From contig CM074861.1 of the NCBI GenBank assembly GCA_037501455.1, forward strand, positions 34,798,001-34,862,000: a stretch of DNA of 64,000 nt, in the 5' to 3' direction. Under the pieces are notes generated by a model. It made no database searches. It was not told the DNA's origin and saw nothing but the letters and a program-made list of their open reading frames with translations. Shown in pieces: positions 44,401 to 54,219 of the stretch. How positions within the stretch are numbered: the stretch's first letter is position 1; each line of letters opens with the position of its first letter. This DNA comes from Lantana camara. Lineage: Eukaryota > Streptophyta > Magnoliopsida > Lamiales > Verbenaceae. A program made the translations under genes and the position numbers.

Positions 44401-45606
44401 TTCTAAAAATTCGATTTCTATATTTTTAATATGTTTAGCTTTAGGTTTTGGACATTCGGGTGATTTATAACCTTCTTCCCCACAATTCCAACATTGACAT
44501 TTAGTTAATTTTTTATTTCTTTCCTTATTAGATTTATTTTCATACTTATTTCTCTTAAAAAACTTTCTTCTAGGTTTTATATTTTTTCTTTGAAATTTTT
44601 TATACTTTTTATATTTTTTCTTGTAAAATTTTCTTTTATTCTTCTTAGGGTATGTCTTTCTATTACTTCCCCATTGTGTAGGTAATTCTATTGTATCATA
44701 ACAGAGTTTAGTTATTCTTTTAGATTTTTTATATAATTATCGTTCACTACATATTCTTTTAAGTTCTGATGTTAATACTTTTATTCTTTCTCCAAGATTT
44801 TAGGGATACATATCTTTCTTCTCTTTCCATACTTTATTCATGTGATTATTCCAGGGATAATGAAGTTTAGTATAAAACATATTTAGCATTATTTCTTGAG
44901 ATTCTGCACTATAATATTGGGTATAATAATAATCTCTAAATTCACATACATAATTTTTTATGTTGCACATTGAGAATATACTTAGGTTTATAAGATTACG
45001 TCTTGCTTCATCTTTTTCTCTCTCCATTTCTATTTCTTTATTAGTTATCCATGATTCACCTAAAAATTCATCAGATATATTACCAACTATACTTTGTACA
45101 CCTGTTATTATATCTGTATCAAAACCAGTTTCCATGCCGGCTTTCATTATTCCTTGTATATCAGGAGATACTCCTTCCCACCATTTAAGGACTATTCCAT
45201 CAAACGTAGTTATAATATATTCACTCTTCTTAGTAGCTCCCCAATATATTTCATCTTGGGTTAATAAGAAGGCTATCATATTGTTCCGCCACTTTACTAT
45301 AGCTTTTCTATTATCTATTTGACAGTCTAGATTTAATTTACTTCCTTAAAGATTTATAGGTTCACTATATTGTTCCGTAGGTTGGTATTTCGGATTATAA
45401 GATATATTCTTCTTACTTTGTTCTTTATTTCGCTTAGGTCTATAATATGTTTTAGAGTAATTATCGTTAGAACCCATAGAGGCTTCCGGAGTTTCATTAG
45501 TTACTCCTGAAGGTTCTCCGGTTGTATTCATTCTAACTTCATATTCAACTATATCATCTAGATTTATTTTTTCAAAATTTTCTATCAAATCATTTAGCTC
45601 ATTCAT
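44400..45606 (-). pseudogene. Capsid-like region with zinc knuckle
   Basis: It starts MNELNDLIENFEKINL at 45606, overlapping the previous ORF through ATGAATGA. An acidic/Asn-rich N-terminus (to 45346, stop) is followed by KWRNNMIAFLLTQDEIYWGA and LKWWEGVSPDIQGIM, with further helical sequence to 44800, a Lys/Arg-rich stretch (44560-44680) and a CCHC-type knuckle at about 44456-44500 (CWNCGEEGYKSPEC, His replaced by Tyr). This order (acidic, capsid core, basic, knuckle) is that of caulimovirid coat proteins. At least two stops and a frameshift interrupt it. Confidence 0.75.
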
Positions 45607-45994
45607 TATTTTTAGAATTTTCTTCTAGTTTAGCTTCTTTAATAATTTCTTTTAATTTTGATTCTTTCTTAATTTTATTTTCTCTATCATGTTGTTCTTT
45701 TAATAATTTAGGAAGGTATATTGTATACATATATTCATCAAATGATCCAGGTTCATATTTCTTTTCTGTTGGGATAGTAACAATCTTTGTAGGTGTTTTT
45801 ATTGTTCTTTCTATTTCTTTTTTCTTATCTAATTTTGTCTTTTTAATATTATCTTGAATAAGGTTATTTAATTGTTTTATTTCAATTCTAATAACTTGGA
45901 TTTCTGTATTTATATTCTTTATTTCAGATTTTAATTTTACTAATTCTTCTAATAATGTATTTATAGCATTTGCAACTGATTCAATATGATTCAT
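45599..45994 (-). CDS. Coiled-coil protein, virion-associated-protein-like
   Basis: An intact 131-aa frame. Residues about 10-60 form a strong heptad pattern (ITLLEELVKLKSEIKNI and IQVIRIEIKQLNNLIQDNI-like segments), followed by a Lys-rich tail with KLLKEQHDRENKIKKE. Caulimovirids have a small coiled-coil virion-associated protein, needed for cell-to-cell and vector movement, before the capsid gene; position and shape fit. The stop TGA overlaps the next ATG (ATGAATGA). Homology cannot be shown from the sequence alone. Confidence 0.55.
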   Translation of the reverse strand: MNHIESVANAINTLLEELVKLKSEIKNINTEIQVIRIEIKQLNNLIQDNIKKTKLDKKKEIERTIKTPTKIVTIPTEKKYEPGSFDEYMYTIYLPKLLKEQHDRENKIKKESKLKEIIKEAKLEENSKNNE

Positions 45995-46012
45995 TTATGG
46001 TATAGAAAGTTG

Positions 46013-46165
46013 TCAATCTGTATCATCATAGAATTCATATCCTCCTTCTGTATATGTTTCATTTAAATTCCAATTATCTGAACAGAAATTTAAATATATC
46101 AAAGTTGTATGTAGTAATATTCCTATTACATAACTTTCTATTATTGATTTTATGATTTTCTCCAT
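46013..46165 (-). CDS. Small viral ORF 3 (50 aa) with a hydrophobic segment
   Basis: MEKIIKSIIESYVIGILLHT followed by LIYLNFC gives one short hydrophobic stretch, then an acidic tail (EGGYEFYDDTD). It follows the 64-aa ORF by 14 nt. No family recognised. Confidence 0.4.
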   Translation of the reverse strand: MEKIIKSIIESYVIGILLHTTLIYLNFCSDNWNLNETYTEGGYEFYDDTD

Positions 46166-46179
46166 TTTTGCCAATTTTT

Positions 46180-46374
46180 TTAGGCTTCTTCCTTTTGTTT
46201 TCTTATTTTTTGTTTACACAGTTTTATTTTATTTTTTATTTCTTTATTTTCTTTATTACTTTTATTTTCTCTTTTATATTCTTCAAGTATTGTTTTTAGT
46301 CGTAAGATATTGTTTATATTATTAATCCACTTGTTTAAATGGATTACTCGATTAGTCTTTAATTGTCTTACCAT
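46180..46374 (-). CDS. Small viral ORF 2 (64 aa), basic and helix-rich
   Basis: Starts MVRQLKTNRVIHLNKWINNI and continues with a Lys/Glu/Asn-rich helix-forming tail. Its ATG directly abuts the stop of the previous ORF (TAAATG), a layout that suits reinitiation of translation on a polycistronic RNA. No family recognised. Confidence 0.45.
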   Translation of the reverse strand: MVRQLKTNRVIHLNKWINNINNILRLKTILEEYKRENKSNKENKEIKNKIKLCKQKIRKQKEEA

Positions 46375-46542
46375 TTATATTGACAAAAGACTTATATAGT
46401 GATCTCTATCTTTTTTATGGCTATTCATTCTATTATAATAGTATTCATTAGGATATTTGTTACAATGATCTTTATACCACTGATACATTGAGTCAAAATA
46501 TTTTATTGATTCAATTATTTTTCTTTCATCAAATATTTTCAT
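46375..46542 (-). CDS. Small viral ORF 1 (55 aa), first after the primer site
   Basis: Starts MKIFDERKIIESIKYFDSMY about 30 nt after the primer-binding site and ends TAA directly before the next ATG. Caulimovirids often begin with a short ORF after the leader (such as ORF VII of caulimoviruses), but the family is not recognised here. Confidence 0.45.
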   Translation of the reverse strand: MKIFDERKIIESIKYFDSMYQWYKDHCNKYPNEYYYNRMNSHKKDRDHYISLLSI

Positions 46543-46570
46543 TTTGTTTTATTATTTATTTGGATTATAT

Positions 46571-46583
46571 GGCTCTGATACCA
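46571..46583 (-). other. Viral minus-strand primer-binding site (tRNA-iMet)
   Basis: A perfect TGGTATCAGAGCC on the minus strand. In caulimovirids it marks position 1 of the circular genome and primes first-strand DNA synthesis. All viral ORFs lie downstream of it. Confidence 0.9.
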
Positions 46584-46659
46584 CTTAGACGCGGAATATA
46601 TTTTGTATTTGGGTGATATTAAACATGATATTAAAATAATGATATTATACATGATTATT

Positions 46660-47340
46660 AGATTATTGCCTTTTCAATATATTTTAGTCTTCTTATTTCA
46701 GAAGCTAACATTGCTTTATGGAACTCTATTTGTTTAAGAATATGATATTCTTCAACATTAAATAAGTTATCTTTATTAATAGTTCTAATGAGTTGTAATT
46801 TTTCTTTCTCAATATCTATTCTAGCTTGTTGAAATTCTATACTTATTTGTATATTTTTTCTTAATCAACAAATCCTTTTATAATATCTACCAGGCATATT
46901 TATACTTATAAATTGTGCCAGACAAAATCTAGGTAAAAACAAAATGATAATTCTTCAATTGTTAATTAACGGATATATTGTAACTGTCTATATGCATCTA
47001 GAATATTAAAAACCATAGCTTTAAATGTTTCTTTATTCATATTATTCATTTTACCAGTTTAATTTTCTTGTTCATAAATTTGTTCTATAGCTATTATAAT
47101 TTTATTTATAAAATTTAATTTTTTATTTGTTTTTGCACAATTTTCATCACAATCTATTTGGTTTATTTTATGCTTCTCTGTATGTTCCTTTCCTAACATT
47201 CTCATTCTATCATTCAAGAATCTTTTTACATAATGTCTAAAATAGTAAAATGTCTATTAGATGTGTCTCCATCAAAACATTTACAAAAATTACATGTAAG
47301 GAGTAGTTCTCTATTAGAATCACCATCGAAATTATCATCC
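46660..47340 (-). pseudogene. Coding-like AT-rich stretch upstream of the viral primer site
   Basis: Minus-strand frames, broken by frameshifts, look coding. Near 47340 one begins MDDNFDGDSNRELLLTCNFC, with Cys residues at CNFCKC. Further on there are EHTEKHKINQIDCDENCAK and, close to the primer site, QARIDIEKEKLQLIRTIN and FHKAMLASEIRRLKYI. A TATA-like CTATATATTATAT precedes the first ATG by a few bases. In a standard caulimovirid this position would hold leader and promoter sequence. The family is not recognised; it may be an extra viral ORF, a piece of another viral copy or an unrelated insert. Confidence 0.4.
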
Positions 47341-47509
47341 ATGATATAATATATAGGTTATTTAATTTTAGGGGTTTATTTGATATTTCTTGGAAATATA
47401 TAGGACCGATCTTTGTAAAAAGGGTTTTGGGTTGAAAATATAATTTTAGAAAATTGTTGTACCAACTGTTGCAATTTATCAATTTAGGAAAACCCAAGGT
47501 TGATCACAT

Positions 47510-47640
47510 TTTGAAGATCGCCAAATGAAATGGCGTTCTATATCATTTTATTAATATATAAAAAAGAAAATAGTATATTTGAAAGAATTTTTGAGTAAAA
47601 TATTATTTTTGAAATTGGGCCTTAATGACTTCAAAAATTG
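47510..47640. repeat. Right copy of the inverted repeat flanking the viral insert
   Basis: On minus: GCCCAATTTCAAAAATAATA, an AT-rich stretch, then AGAACGCCATTTCATTTGGC. It pairs with 38890-39010. Identity is modest outside the two end words. Confidence 0.4.
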
Positions 47641-47785
47641 GATAAACAGTGGAACAGAAATATGAATACTAACCTCTTAGGAACTTGCAAAGAAAAGCAA
47701 GAAAGCCTCATCATTACTGACCTTCGAGCAAATAAGAGAAGATAATATTAATAGTTTAATGGTGAGTAACGATATTGGTAAAGAG

Positions 47786-47969
47786 CACAGACGGAGCCAA
47801 GATTTAATATAAGGGGGACAAAACTTAAAATATCCAAAATTAAGGGAGCGAAATTTTAATTTTGGGGGGGCAAAAATATAAAACTTTAAAAATATATATA
47901 TGAATTTAAAAAAATTTCAAAATTTAGGGGGGGAGGGGCCACCCTATGCACCCCTTGGCTCCGTCCCTG
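47786..47969. mobile_element. hAT-type MITE (184 bp)
   Basis: Inverted ends ACGGAGCCAAG and CTTGGCTCCGT, flanked by a perfect 8-bp duplication GTAAAGAG (47778-47785 and 47970-47977), the duplication length of hAT elements. The interior is A/G-rich with GGGGGG runs and has no ORF. Confidence 0.85.
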
Positions 47970-47977
47970 GTAAAGAG

Positions 47978-49157
47978 AGAGTAACGAGACAATAGTTTTT
48001 TAATGAACTTATCAAGGCTTCCTATGGCTGTTAAACGTCTTCTCAAAAATCATCATAATTTACCAGTGAAAGAGATAGATTATCTAATTTGCATCCCGTC
48101 GCCATGCAAATATAAGTACATACTTTAGTGTAAAATCTAATTAATATTTTGACAATATAAGTTTAGAGAGATGTACGTGCAACTTATATGACTTAATCTC
48201 GATGAATCCACCTAAACTCATAGAGGAGAAAGTTTTGACAATAAGAAAAAAAATACCACGACCCCTTTCACGACAAGTCCTAGAATTTCACAACTTTTGG
48301 GGCAATGCATCATCCCAACAACAGGCCTACCGGTTGTTCCATCGTATCTTTTGCGGTTAGTGTTTTTCCACAAAGATAGAGAAAGAGATTCACCGTGATG
48401 ATCATCGATGCAACATATAATAATATGGTCCCATCAATATTCCTTATAAAATTAATGAGTTAAATCTAAACCCATCACTATAGTTCAAAATTTATATATG
48501 TCCTTTTTTACACTTGTCGTCTTAGTTGAAAAATTATGTATTTAATATACACTTAATTACAGGACATTTGTGTATGGAGTTGCCCACTTACACAAGTTGA
48601 GAATTATACACCGTGATTCCCTTTTTTTGTGTTATGTTGCTAATAAGAATGAAGCATAATGCTCCCCTGTCAACAAGAGAAAATATTAAACAAATATCAT
48701 TCCAAGAGGAAATTGCATTTTTCAGTCTCGTGCAAACTAGCCCTCATCAAGGTAATAAATATACTATATACAAATACCCCAGCAGATTGCTAATATGAGT
48801 TCTTTTTTATACAAAATAGAACCAACACAAGAATGATGCCACCTCTGTCAGTTTACCAACACAAAAATGATACAGACGTTTGGTTTTATAAAAATTCAAA
48901 CAGTTATGAAGAAGAACAAAATGATGTGTGATGTGTGATTTTAGTTTTTATACAAATTCAAACAGAAGATCACAACAATTGTCTGCAACTTTCTTCCCTT
49001 TCTTCCAAAAATTTCTTCCCTCCCCATTCAGAGCAAAGATTCCATGCAACTTCTAAAACTAGCCACCATTTCCTACTTATTTGTCTTGTCGGTAGGTTTT
49101 GAAGAAAGGGGATGATAAGCAATGGGTGACAGGGGCTGAACTAGAAAGTTGAAGTAC
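47978..49157. other. Intergenic DNA with one copy of a low-copy repeat
   Basis: No supported gene. At about 48555-48790 there is a copy of the repeat described at 54220-55170 (ACACAAGTTGAGAATTATAC and CATCAAGGTAATAAATATAC). The 61-aa frame at 48613 lies within this repeat and is treated as chance. Confidence 0.5.
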
Positions 49158-49162
49158 AAGTT

Positions 49163-51794
49163 TGTAGCACCCCTTACACGTGGAGGTGCCACACCCCCGC
49201 ACTATAGGTCAATTCACATACGAAATGGCCAATCCGTACATGAACTAACCTATAGCGAACGGGTGACAATGCAATACACGACAAGCTAGGCGGGATTAAC
49301 CTATACACGTGACAAAATAAAGCGGAAGCATAATTCAAACAGTGTCGATTACCAACCATACATGACTGTATTCTAGCTTTGCATATCAATACATGATCAT
49401 CTCTAAATATAAAACAATAACATTAACATAATTTGATAAGTGACAATAAATAATCAACTACACGAACCATGGTTGACTCGACTACATGAAATGGACTCGA
49501 CTTGACTTAACTCCCGCCTAGCGTGTACCTGTAACAACCTGAAAGGTGGAGGCGTCAGTCTGTGAAGACCGAGTGAGGGGTTTAAATACATATTAGCGCA
49601 GATAACATGCAAGTCATATTCTCGAGTAAAGATTTATAAAAGATAAATATACAAGTTCAATAATAATATAGCTTCGCCCGAGAATACAACTATCAATATT
49701 AAATACTTGTTCTTTCCATGCAATCAATACATGGCCCCGGCGAGTAAGGGCGGTCTCCAACCGAACTCCAACTGTACATGAACTTGCTTGCTTGATTATT
49801 AAACAATAAGTGATCATGCAATTCAATTATCGTGCAATCGTTTAATAGTGTAATCATATAACACGTTCATGGAATGGAAATCATGCAATAACCCGAGGAC
49901 AATCCGTGGTGCCGGATTCATCCCCAGTCTCCTTCTTCCTCCGGTTGATGATGGGATTGCAAGGCCCCAACATCCATGCGTGTTGAGCAGAGGGTACATG
50001 AATCCCTAAGCCCGGAGCTCCTTCCTCCACTAACCTCCTAGTGGATTCAGGGGTGACCCCAAATGTGGTGAGGATAGTGCCAGAGTTACCCGTCAGCCCT
50101 TGCTTTCCCTGTTGGCTCTAGTCACTACCCTCGGGCCCTTCGTAAACGGTCATGCTACTCGCCTAAAACATGCTTGATTCATGACAATAACATGGCTTGC
50201 TTGCGTTTCATGAACATGACTTGAAAATGATAAGTGATTTCATAAAATTATAAATATAAATACCTTTGGCCGAAAGATCACGTAAAGGTTATACGGGTGC
50301 TATATAACTAGCAATTAAACCTCACCTGACAGGTGACACACGACTCGTGAATGCGTGAACGTGCTCATGCTCGACAATCTCCGCCCTAGAGAATAACTGG
50401 ACAAGAAACGGGACAATATACGTGCATGAGACTACAATTCAAGGACATTACTTCATAAAAGACGCACGGCGTGATCAAGTACGAGACACCATGCAATAAA
50501 TAATGTGGCATCTAAATATCACGTTTTGGTATGTAATCAATCATATAATCACAAATTGGGGTCAATTAATCCATTGGAATTAGATTCCAAAATCTCAAGT
50601 TTATGCAGAATGTTTTCTTCTGTCAGTGGGGTGGGAACGACCGTTCCAGGTTTTAATTCAAAGTGGGAAGGGTCGTTCCCGCCTCCTCGAAGTGCTACCC
50701 GAAGATGGGAACGACCGTTCCCGTCTGTGAGACAAAGTGGGAACGGTCGTTCCCCTCCTCGTCGCCTGCACATTATTCAAATCAATGGGAACGGCCGTTC
50801 CCCAATCACAAAGGGAACGGGAAGGGCCGTTCCCGTTTTACAGAAAATGCAGAAGCAGGGGAGAAGAACAGGGGAGCTACGGACCAAACTCCCAAAGCTC
50901 CCAAACACTCATAATTCCATTCCAACAACTATAATTTATGCAGAGAAGTATGTATACATGCTTGAAAGGTAATAAAACCCAACATAAACACATGTTTCAT
51001 GCCTTGATCATCACAATTCTCACTTCAAGCTCAAATATCAAATTAACATATAATTTCATAATTCTCAAGATTTATGTAAAGAATTCAAGTCTAAAGCTTA
51101 GAATATTGCTTCTAACATCATATAGACAAGGTATTATATCAAAATCATAACCCTAGCTTCAAGCTCTAATTCAAGAATTCACTCATGTAATCACATATAT
51201 ACCTTGAATGAAAGAAATAGAAGAAGATGATGAATATGGATGATTAAGCTCCAAAACTCCTAATTTCCATGGAAAGAATTGATGACTTTGAGGAAATCTT
51301 CCTTTGCTTTCTTGATGAGTTTGGCTCGGTAGGGAGAGGAAGCAAATTTGGGTGTTTAGCATGAAATGAGAAATGAAGCTTGTGGAAGAGATGCATATCG
51401 ATATATTTGGGGAAAAAAAAGTAATATTTGCAATTAAATCCTTAAAGTGTGCAAGTCATGCAATTAAGTATCAAAAATTTGGAAATGGTCAATTAGGTCC
51501 AAAAGGTTTGTATGCAATTTAGTCCCTCAATTGAAATGAATGAGCATTTAAGGACAATTTGGCAATTAATCCAATTGGACAATTAACCCATGTAACAATT
51601 AAATTCCATTTATACAAGAATTCTCAAGTTGACACATATTTCATATATTTTCACATTTTCATGTCGAAATACAATTTATAGAAATTAATATAGCACGTTT
51701 AAATTAAATAAACGAAAATAATAAAATAAAATCCTAACGCTCGAAACCCACACGTGTCGAGCGTACCTGACTGTCTGAAAATCAGGGCGTTACA
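49163..51794 (-). mobile_element. Gypsy-type solo LTR D (2632 bp)
   Basis: It runs from TGTAGCACCCC to CAGGGCGTTACA and is flanked by perfect AAGTT duplications (49158-49162 and 51795-51799). Read on minus it begins TGTAACGCCCTGATTTTCAG, aligned with the LTR start of the 57.6-kb element (TGTAACGCCCCGACTTTTCAG), so it is the same broad family in the opposite orientation. It contains a six-unit palindrome array at 50633-50834. The 155-aa frame at 50505-50972 runs through this array and is not considered a gene. Confidence 0.87.
50633..50834. repeat. GGGAACGNNCGTTCCC palindrome array
   Basis: Six units in 200 bp: 50633, 50665, 50707, 50739, 50787 and 50819. Cores vary (AC, GT, GC) while the 7-bp arms are kept; units 2 and 6 have GGGAAGG for the left arm, and unit 1 lost its last C. 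Spacing is irregular (32-48 bp). Confidence 0.85.
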
Positions 51795-51815
51795 AAGTTT
51801 GTCCCACGAAAAAAT

Positions 51816-53443
51816 TGACAAGTGTCGAATCCGTCAAAAATAGATGTAAAACCTATTCAACGACTAAACATAGAGAATAGCATAAACAGGATCGATCCAC
51901 AGAGACTGGTTGATTTATTTCTATCAATTCCAAGTAATTCACGAAAAGTAACAATTAAAAAGGGGGGTTTGAGTTATTCTAACCTAAGTATGCAATTAAA
52001 ATAAATAACAAGAATTAAAAGGCTAACTAAAACTGAGCAAGTAAGATCACGTAGGGTTAAATCAATCAGAGGGAAAATTACCTAGCCAGGGATATTCGAT
52101 TCGATTGTTATATTGATCATTGACTCAAGGATAAATTCAAGTTATTCAGACAGATTGGCTATAGTTGATAGAGACACTCGACTCAACCTCGTTTTTACTT
52201 AATTAATCGAATAACCTAGAGACACTCGACAGTTATCTTCCCTAACAAATTCACAACCCCTAGAGACGCTCGACAGGATTTAATGAATTCGCAGCATTAA
52301 GAATCATAAAAACACCAACCCTAATGAACCAAGTCGTGACACACGCAAGATTTAAATTAGATTATCAAATCCTTTAGTGAACGAGGAATTCTATCGCTAA
52401 AACCCTGTCACTAATTTACCACAATATATCAATCAAACTCTACTACACTTCAAGTATCATGAATGGCAATATGCAAATTAAACAACCTAGAGATCGTGCA
52501 CTATCCCGAAATTGCCTAATCACAATAAACACGAAACACGGAGATAAGATAAATACCTAAATAAACACGAATTAATAAAAACGGTTAGGTCTCACAATAT
52601 CCAAAATCGAATCTTAATCCCTAGCTAGATAATTAAGAGTTTAGCTACTAAAATCCATCAAAATAAATAAAGAATTCTTTAACATAAATAAACTAAAAAG
52701 CAAAATAATTAATCTAAGAACAAGGCCGAAGCCTTCCTCCGAGAACTCCTCGAGTTGCTGCGTCTGTCCTTCCCCCAAAAGCTGCCTTCGAATTTTGTTA
52801 CGTCCAAGCTGCTTAAAAAGTGATCAAAGTTGCATCTTATTAGGAATCCTCAACCTTCATGCAATAGGAATTGGACTTGTCCTCCAAGCAATCATCACAC
52901 ACGGACCTCTTCCCAATTAATTCCTAATATGCCGCTAGCCCATCATTAACCTTGGAAAGTAGCAGCCCAATATCAACAAATACATTCCATCTCAGAAATA
53001 AATTCGCCAAGCCCACTTCAAGTAATTATATACCCGCAGCCCCAAGTTCACCAATTGATCCAACTTCATTTAATTCCAAAGTACACGCTTGGCCCACTTG
53101 AAAAGCCCATTTAATCAAATTAACACAATTATTTTCCCATGTATTGCACGCATACATTGATCCTGGAATTCCCCAGCATCTCAAATTTGAACAATTCTCA
53201 TTAATCCAAGCCACCATCGAGATTCTAGAAATTGCATCTTCATCAGAGCTGAGTTTTGCGCATCAACATGGCTCACTTAGTCAATTCCTTTCACAAAACG
53301 ATCGAAATTACTTCACTTCCGTCTTCGAGCCCCAATTCTACGAAATAGCTAACAAAAGCATCAATTACTTTCAAGAAAGTATCAATGCAAGCACAAGTCG
53401 GGGCGTAATTCCATAATAAAAATGGTGAAATAACGAGTTATCA
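51816..53443. mobile_element. Solo LTR E (1628 bp)
   Basis: It runs from TGACAAGTGTCG to CGAGTTATCA and is flanked by perfect AAAAT duplications (51811-51815 and 53444-53448). It contains three short repeats of CTAGAGACACTCGAC-type words around 52150-52280. No gag or pol. The 90-aa frame at 53144-53416 lies at its end and has no family match. The class (copia or gypsy) is undecided. Confidence 0.78.
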
Positions 53444-53450
53444 AAAATCC

Positions 53451-53925
53451 TTAATTTTTAGGTGTCAAAATAGGAGAAAGGGGAGAAACAGGTAGAGGCT
53501 GATAAGGAAGGGTCTTAGTAACTGGAGAGTTGAAAAAGAAGAAATTATGAAGGTCAAGACTAAACTTTTGACCTGTAGTTGTAGTTGTCAAGTTCTGACT
53601 TGATCTAGGAGTGGGCAAACCTAGATTCTGGCCCCTCCATTGTCCACATCCTGCTCTGTGTAATTGGATTCTCTCATTGTCCATGTATAGCAGTTTCTTG
53701 CATGTTGGGCAGTTTATAGGATCCAAGTTGATGTAATGGTAAGTTGATTGCCAAATAGCCTCAGCGGTGCATCCTGCCTAAAGTGAAAAAAAAAATTAAT
53801 ATCTTATTAAAAAGAGAAGAAAACTTAGATAATCATAGATGACATTACCTCTCTTCCATTGCAAGTTGTAAGATGGTCATAAATCTCTGTCGGCCAATAT
53901 TTGTAGGCTGTTCAATAAGGGAATA
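53451..53925 (-). CDS. Unrecognised two-exon gene fragment with Cys pairs
   Basis: A minus frame from about 53776 to 53451 encodes AGCTAEAIWQSTYHYINLDP, INCPTCKKLLYMDNERI and HRAGCGQWRGQNLGLPTP, ending LSPILTPKN. It is preceded by a good splice acceptor (pyrimidine-rich, then CAG or TTTAGGCAG near 53778). Upstream, 53849-53920 reads YWPTEIYDHLTTCNGRE and ends in a GAGAG/GTAATG-like donor. The C-x2-C and lone Cys residues suggest a zinc-binding segment. I do not recognise the family, and no start exon is found. It ends beside solo LTR E, so the two solo LTRs may lie in its 3' flank. Confidence 0.3.
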
Positions 53926-54219
53926 TAATGGGGAATGGTTGAAGGGTATAGATGAATGGGCCTAGGCTTGGCTTAGGAACTAATTCAAATACTCAAATTC
54001 TTGGTTTAACCTCCTTATTAGCAGATATAAGAAGGTCAAAGGGCAAGGGTAAAACAACCTATCTTGGGGTCTTTCTGTTCTTCTGTTGCTGTAGAATGAC
54101 AATAGTATTTAGTGTTTACAATTAGTAGACAAACACAAACAGATTGATGAAGGAAAATTGATTGATAAAGGAAAACAGAGTATTTACAATAAGTAGACAA
54201 ACATAAACTTACAATAAGT
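53926..54219. other. Spacer between gene fragment and repeat
   Basis: No supported feature. Small direct repeats of CAATAAGTAGACAAACA occur at about 54125-54210. Confidence 0.35.

Larger units (their letters stand above)
39240..47340 (-). mobile_element. Endogenous pararetrovirus (Caulimoviridae), cavemo/solendovirus-like
   Basis: A minus-strand segment, much richer in A/T than the retrotransposons, carries a full caulimovirid gene set: iMet primer site, small ORFs, coiled-coil protein, capsid-like region with zinc knuckle, movement protein, retropepsin, RT-RNase H, transactivator-like ORF and pregenomic promoter. No LTRs and no virus-type integrase are seen, as expected for this family, whose host integration is passive. 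Capsid before movement protein is the order known for Cavemovirus and Solendovirus. Stops and frameshifts in capsid, pol and transactivator show it is defective. The ends are approximate. Confidence 0.85.

Noticed and set aside
46571..46583. tRNA gene fragment
   Set aside because: The match to initiator tRNA is limited to 13 bases, as expected for a primer-binding site, and no cloverleaf can be formed around it. The same holds for 15705 and 60665.
39240..47340. Reading the viral segment as a Ty3/gypsy element
   Set aside because: No LTRs, no integrase, and a movement protein and transactivator-like ORF are present; gene order and promoter fit Caulimoviridae.
50633..50834. CRISPR-like array
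   Set aside because: The repeats are short palindromes with irregular spacing inside a plant solo LTR; no cas genes and no conserved repeat length.
50505..50972. 155-aa plus-strand ORF with Arg/Gly-rich sequence
   Set aside because: It is the translation of the palindrome array in solo LTR D; the overlapping frames are equally open.
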